Assembly: GCA_012521035.1 (NCBI GenBank)
Contig: JAAYND010000259.1
Coordinates: 1-8,180, forward strand
Reading direction: 5' to 3'
DNA from: Methanomicrobiales archaeon
Lineage (GTDB): Archaea; Halobacteriota; Methanomicrobia; Methanomicrobiales; Methanoculleaceae
Length of the DNA: 8,180 nt
Of the stretch, positions 5,893 to 8,180 are shown one piece after another (positions within the stretch are counted from its first letter, which is position 1; every line of letters begins with the position of its first letter). Position numbers and translations under genes: made by a program. The notes under the pieces were generated by a model. The model saw only the letters and a program-made list of their open reading frames with translations, had not been told where the DNA came from and searched no databases.

Positions 5893-6549
5893 GTGGACCG
5901 GACGATACAGGACGAACGCACAGGCACCCGCCGCTCTGGAGACACAACCGAGATCCCCGGCCCCCCCTTCTACCGAAAGGAGTTTGAGGATGCATACCGG
6001 TTCATCATCGACGACTACCCGATAGCGCCGAAGAAGATCGCTCTCTTCCTCCCCTGCGCCGTGAGGAAGCCCTACAGTCAGAGCCCGAGCCACAGGCTCT
6101 TCCGCCAGATTATCGCCGGCACCCTCGACCCGGCAGACTACCATATCGTCGTATTCGGCACCTGCGGGACCGTCCCGGCGGAGCTTGAGTGCATGTATCC
6201 TTTCCCGAACTACCGCTACATGCTCGGCAAGAGTATGAATGAGCGGATCCAGCGCGACTTCCTCCGGATCGAGGTCTACCGGCTGCGAGGCTACCTCGAG
6301 AAGACTCAGGACACCTACCACCGCCGGCTCGCCTACTGCATCGGACCGTTCCGCGCTGCGATGGCACAGGCCTCAGAGGAGACCGGGATCGCCGTCGACC
6401 TGCTCCCGACCGATGCAATGATCGAGCGGTTCTACGATACAAAAAGCCCGTTCCCTGAGGGGAGCCTCTCCATGCCGGCGTACATCGATGAGTTCCGGGC
6501 GGGGCTCATGCGGCTCTCGCGGTCGCCCGCAGAGACCCCTGAAAAATAG
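5893..6549 (+). CDS. DUF5591 protein with the archaeosine synthase (ArcS) core motif
   Basis: A 218-residue protein that is nearly all one domain. It contains PCAVRKPYSQSPSH (54-67), an exact fit to the ArcS core PC-x3-KPY-x2-S-x2-H. It also has GTCGTVPAELECMYP (89-103), matching the other conserved ArcS stretch of the form G-VP-ELE-YP. In archaeosine synthase this domain modifies the preQ0 base at tRNA position 15 and is normally fused to TGT-like and PUA domains, neither of which is present here. It may work with separately encoded partners or act on another substrate. The GTG at 5893 is the only usual start in the open stretch from 5845 to the conserved domain, and it has no good ribosome site, so the start is uncertain. 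The TAG stop (6547-6549) directly abuts the RuBisCO stop on the other strand. Confidence 0.82.
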   Translation: MDRTIQDERTGTRRSGDTTEIPGPPFYRKEFEDAYRFIIDDYPIAPKKIALFLPCAVRKPYSQSPSHRLFRQIIAGTLDPADYHIVVFGTCGTVPAELECMYPFPNYRYMLGKSMNERIQRDFLRIEVYRLRGYLEKTQDTYHRRLAYCIGPFRAAMAQASEETGIAVDLLPTDAMIERFYDTKSPFPEGSLSMPAYIDEFRAGLMRLSRSPAETPEK

Positions 6550-7842
6550 TTATTTGGGCTTATAGTAACCCCACTTATCGAGGGCCTCCCTCAGTTCGGG
6601 AGCCCGCTTCGCCTTCTCATCGAGGGTCTCATCCTCGCGCCAGGCCTCGATCGCCTGCATGGTGGCCTCTGCGCCGGCCCGCGTGCCCTTCGGGTGGCCG
6701 TGGATGCCGCCGCTCACCAGGAGGACGAGGTCGCTCCCGTAGATATCGAGGACACCCGGCACAAGCCCGGGGTGGAGCCCGCCCGACGAGACCGGAAACG
6801 CGCTCTTGATCGCGCCCCAGTCCTGGTCGAGGGCCATATGATCTACGGCATCGGTATGCTTCCGGCGGAGGACATCGGCAAGCACCGTAGCCTCCGCCCG
6901 CGTCCCGATCAGCTTCCCGACAGCCGTCCCGGTGTGGATCTGCGAAACCCCGATGAGTCGCATGATCTTTGCCAGGAACTGCATCGTGATCCCGTGCTCC
7001 TCACTCCGGTCGAAGGCCGCGTGCATCGCCCGGTGGGCGTGGATCCCGAGCCCGAGATCGGAGCAGTAGTCCCGGAGGGTCGCGACCGCGGCGGTCCCGG
7101 CTACCACGACATCGATCATGGCGTAGTTCCAGCCGTACCCGGCGAGCATATCCACCCGCTTCTTCATCGTCTCCGTATCGGCTGTAATGTTTATGAACGC
7201 GGACTTCACATCACCGGTCTCCTGCTCGGCACGGTCCCGCATCTTCGCCATGGCCCGGGCGCGGTCCTCGAACCGGTTGAACGCAAGGGACGTGAGGTTC
7301 TCATCATCCTTCACAAAGTCAAACCCGCCCATCCAGGTCTCATACCCGACCTCCGCGTGCTCCTCCGCGGTGAACCCCACCTTGGGTTTCGGCACCGCGC
7401 CGGTGAGGGGGCGGTTATGGACCTTCATCATATCCCGGATCCCCTCCATACCGAAGTACGGCCCCGCAAAGTGCCTGACGTAGTCGGCCGGGAGCGAGGC
7501 GTCGATCAGGCGCAGGCTCTCAAGCGCCTTCATCCCGAAGACGTTCCCGGCGATGCCGCTCAAGAGCTGGGGGGCGTTCCCCTCTTCCCAGAGGGCAAGC
7601 GGGTATGCGATTTTTGCGTAGTCTCCTTCGATCTCAAACGCCTTCGCCTGGAGATCCCGCATCCGGGGAGGCAGGGTAAAGAGCGTCGTCCAGGTCCCGG
7701 TCGAGCTCTCGGATGCGATCCGGCCGACCGCCTCCTTCTTGCTGATCCCGGGTACGGGCTGGAAGTAGTAAAGAGCTACGAGTTCGTCCGGGCCGGGTGT
7801 ATAGTCAAGGTCTACAAATTCTTCGTACCAGTCAATCGCCAT
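6550..7842 (-). CDS. rbcL: Ribulose-1,5-bisphosphate carboxylase, archaeal form III
   Basis: Carboxylates ribulose-1,5-bisphosphate to two 3-phosphoglycerates; archaeal form III enzymes contain only large subunits. The 430 residues are typical of the form. By alignment to the spinach enzyme I find Glu45 (60), Thr50-Trp51 (65-66), Asn100 (123), Lys152 and Lys154 (175, 177), the carbamylated Lys178 with Asp180 and Glu181 (201, 203, 204), His270-Arg271 (294-295), His303 (327), loop-6 Lys310 (334) and Ser353 (379). All catalytic residues are present, so this is a true RuBisCO and not a RuBisCO-like protein. The phosphate-binding GGG is VSGGIHGHP (376-384), with Ser first. Substrate may come from phosphoribulokinase or from nucleotide salvage; neither is encoded here. 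The ATG at 7842 has GAGG seven bases upstream of the spacer end. The gene converges on the DUF5591 gene with no spacer and is transcribed alone. Confidence 0.97.
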   Translation of the reverse strand: MAIDWYEEFVDLDYTPGPDELVALYYFQPVPGISKKEAVGRIASESSTGTWTTLFTLPPRMRDLQAKAFEIEGDYAKIAYPLALWEEGNAPQLLSGIAGNVFGMKALESLRLIDASLPADYVRHFAGPYFGMEGIRDMMKVHNRPLTGAVPKPKVGFTAEEHAEVGYETWMGGFDFVKDDENLTSLAFNRFEDRARAMAKMRDRAEQETGDVKSAFINITADTETMKKRVDMLAGYGWNYAMIDVVVAGTAAVATLRDYCSDLGLGIHAHRAMHAAFDRSEEHGITMQFLAKIMRLIGVSQIHTGTAVGKLIGTRAEATVLADVLRRKHTDAVDHMALDQDWGAIKSAFPVSSGGLHPGLVPGVLDIYGSDLVLLVSGGIHGHPKGTRAGAEATMQAIEAWREDETLDEKAKRAPELREALDKWGYYKPK

Positions 7843-7876
7843 ATCATCGCCTCATGAAGGAGAGGGCGCGATGATA

Positions 7877-7886
7877 GAAATATCTT
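7877..7886 (-). promoter_or_regulatory. Possible TATA element of the RuBisCO gene
   Basis: The minus strand reads AAGATATTTC, the most AT-rich spot just upstream of the gene. It predicts a start near 7855, which would give a very short leader of about 13 bases that just includes the GAGG site at 7850-7853. The match to a TATA box is only moderate. Confidence 0.3.
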
Positions 7887-7958
7887 CCATTTGGGGTAGC
7901 GGCGGTTTGCCGTACTTTGATGGGGCCGGACAGGCGACCGCACGCAGGAGAAGAGGGA

Positions 7959-8001
7959 GTGCCGGCCCTTCTGTCGCAGGGAAGTGAATGCCTGCCGGCA
8001 C
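7959..8001. repeat. GC-rich inverted repeat upstream of RuBisCO
   Basis: GTGCCGGC (7959-7966) and GCCGGCAC (7994-8001) are perfect 8-bp complements around 27 bases, which themselves contain CTTC/GAAG. The stretch 7843-8042 otherwise holds no gene I can support. The repeat could be a regulatory dyad or part of an RNA leader, and no specific role is evident. Confidence 0.4.
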
Positions 8002-8042
8002 AGAGTGGACCGCATGCCATCCCCGGGAACGACCGCAGAGTA

Positions 8043-8055
8043 TCACAATCTGTGA
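8043..8055. promoter_or_regulatory. Short dyad TCACA-N3-TGTGA, candidate operator half of a cluster
   Basis: TCACA (8043-8047) and TGTGA (8051-8055) are perfect complements separated by three bases, the geometry of a helix-turn-helix regulator site. The element ends two bases before the larger AT-rich dyad at 8058-8086. Confidence 0.4.
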
Positions 8056-8057
8056 GC

Positions 8058-8086
8058 TACATAATAATAGGTAAAATTATTATGTA
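8058..8086. promoter_or_regulatory. 11-bp AT-rich inverted repeat, candidate operator
   Basis: TACATAATAAT (8058-8068) and ATTATTATGTA (8076-8086) are perfect complements with a 7-base spacer, in an AT-rich island that contrasts with the GC-rich surroundings. The right arm overlaps TATA-like sequence, about 27 bases before the ATG at 8105. A regulator bound here could compete with TATA-binding protein. It lies about 216 bases upstream of RuBisCO, so control of that gene is also possible but less direct. Confidence 0.6.
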
Positions 8087-8104
8087 AGTAATTCATACTA
8101 CTAC

Positions 8105-8180
8105 ATGGCCAGGCAATACTCATGGTGGAACCCCGCCTGTGCCTCATCAGCATCCGACTACCATATCCGGGCTTACTGCA
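8105..8180 (+). CDS. Possible start of an unidentified gene, cut by the window edge
   Basis: The frame from ATG 8105 stays open to the end of the window (25 codons) and begins MARQYSWWNPACASS. I do not recognise the product. There is no ribosome site, but the AT-rich element around 8073-8085 lies at the right distance for a leaderless transcript beginning at or near this ATG. A second ATG at 8122 opens a different frame (MVEPRLCLISIRL) that is also open to the edge. With so little sequence neither can be preferred firmly. Confidence 0.2.
   Translation, partial: MARQYSWWNPACASSASDYHIRAYC

Noticed and set aside
5729..6025. A 98-codon plus-strand open frame crossing the spacer into the DUF5591 gene
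   Set aside because: It overlaps the conserved domain in another frame, covers the hairpin region and has no recognisable protein features.
6694..7857. A 387-codon open frame antisense to RuBisCO
   Set aside because: Same cause: a shadow of the highly biased RuBisCO codons, with no domain resemblance and no credible ribosome site.
7852..8046. Small minus-strand open frames upstream of RuBisCO
   Set aside because: Composition is random-looking (many Pro, Ser, Arg, Cys), there is no ribosome site, and they overlap the likely RuBisCO promoter and an inverted repeat.

Overview
The window looks like chromosomal DNA of a methanogenic archaeon of the order Methanomicrobiales, most like Methanoculleus. 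This rests on a form III RuBisCO, a small methanogen-type sulfite-reductase-like protein, a stand-alone archaeosine-synthase-type domain, archaeal promoter elements (TATA boxes), GGAGGTGA-type ribosome sites and high GC. The genus is an inference from protein content; no rRNA gene is present. I see no mobile element, CRISPR array, tRNA or rRNA.

Layout. Bases 1-198 (+) are the C-terminal end of a P-type proton ATPase. It converges on a three-gene minus-strand operon, read from right to left: class I glyceraldehyde-3-phosphate dehydrogenase (3714-4721), a D-lactate-dehydrogenase-like 2-hydroxyacid dehydrogenase (2654-3709) and phosphoenolpyruvate synthase (213-2657). The genes are separated by 4 bases and by an ATGA overlap, so they are almost certainly co-transcribed. 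A 297-base divergent promoter region (4722-5018) holds TATA boxes for both directions and two dyad-symmetric elements on the operon side. On the plus strand follow the sulfite-reductase-like protein (5019-5678), a hairpin-rich spacer (5679-5892) and a DUF5591/ArcS-motif protein (5893-6549). The last converges with no spacer on the form III RuBisCO gene (6550-7842, minus strand). The right end (7843-8180) is non-coding or uncertain, with three inverted repeats and possibly the start of another gene at 8105.

How the genes fit together. RuBisCO makes 3-phosphoglycerate from ribulose bisphosphate. GAPDH interconverts 1,3-bisphosphoglycerate and glyceraldehyde-3-phosphate. PEP synthase sends pyruvate into gluconeogenesis, and the hydroxyacid dehydrogenase probably works on pyruvate or a related 2-oxoacid. 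The neighbourhood therefore clusters around the C3 node of anabolic carbon metabolism, as in the RuBisCO-linked reductive hexulose-phosphate pathway described in Methanospirillum. No phosphoribulokinase is in view.

The most unusual features are a 25-base-pair inverted repeat that encodes the C-termini and stop codons of both convergent genes at 181-230, a GAPDH whose cofactor-specificity positions differ from the NAD type, a stand-alone ArcS catalytic-motif protein, and dyad elements upstream of the gap operon and at the right edge.
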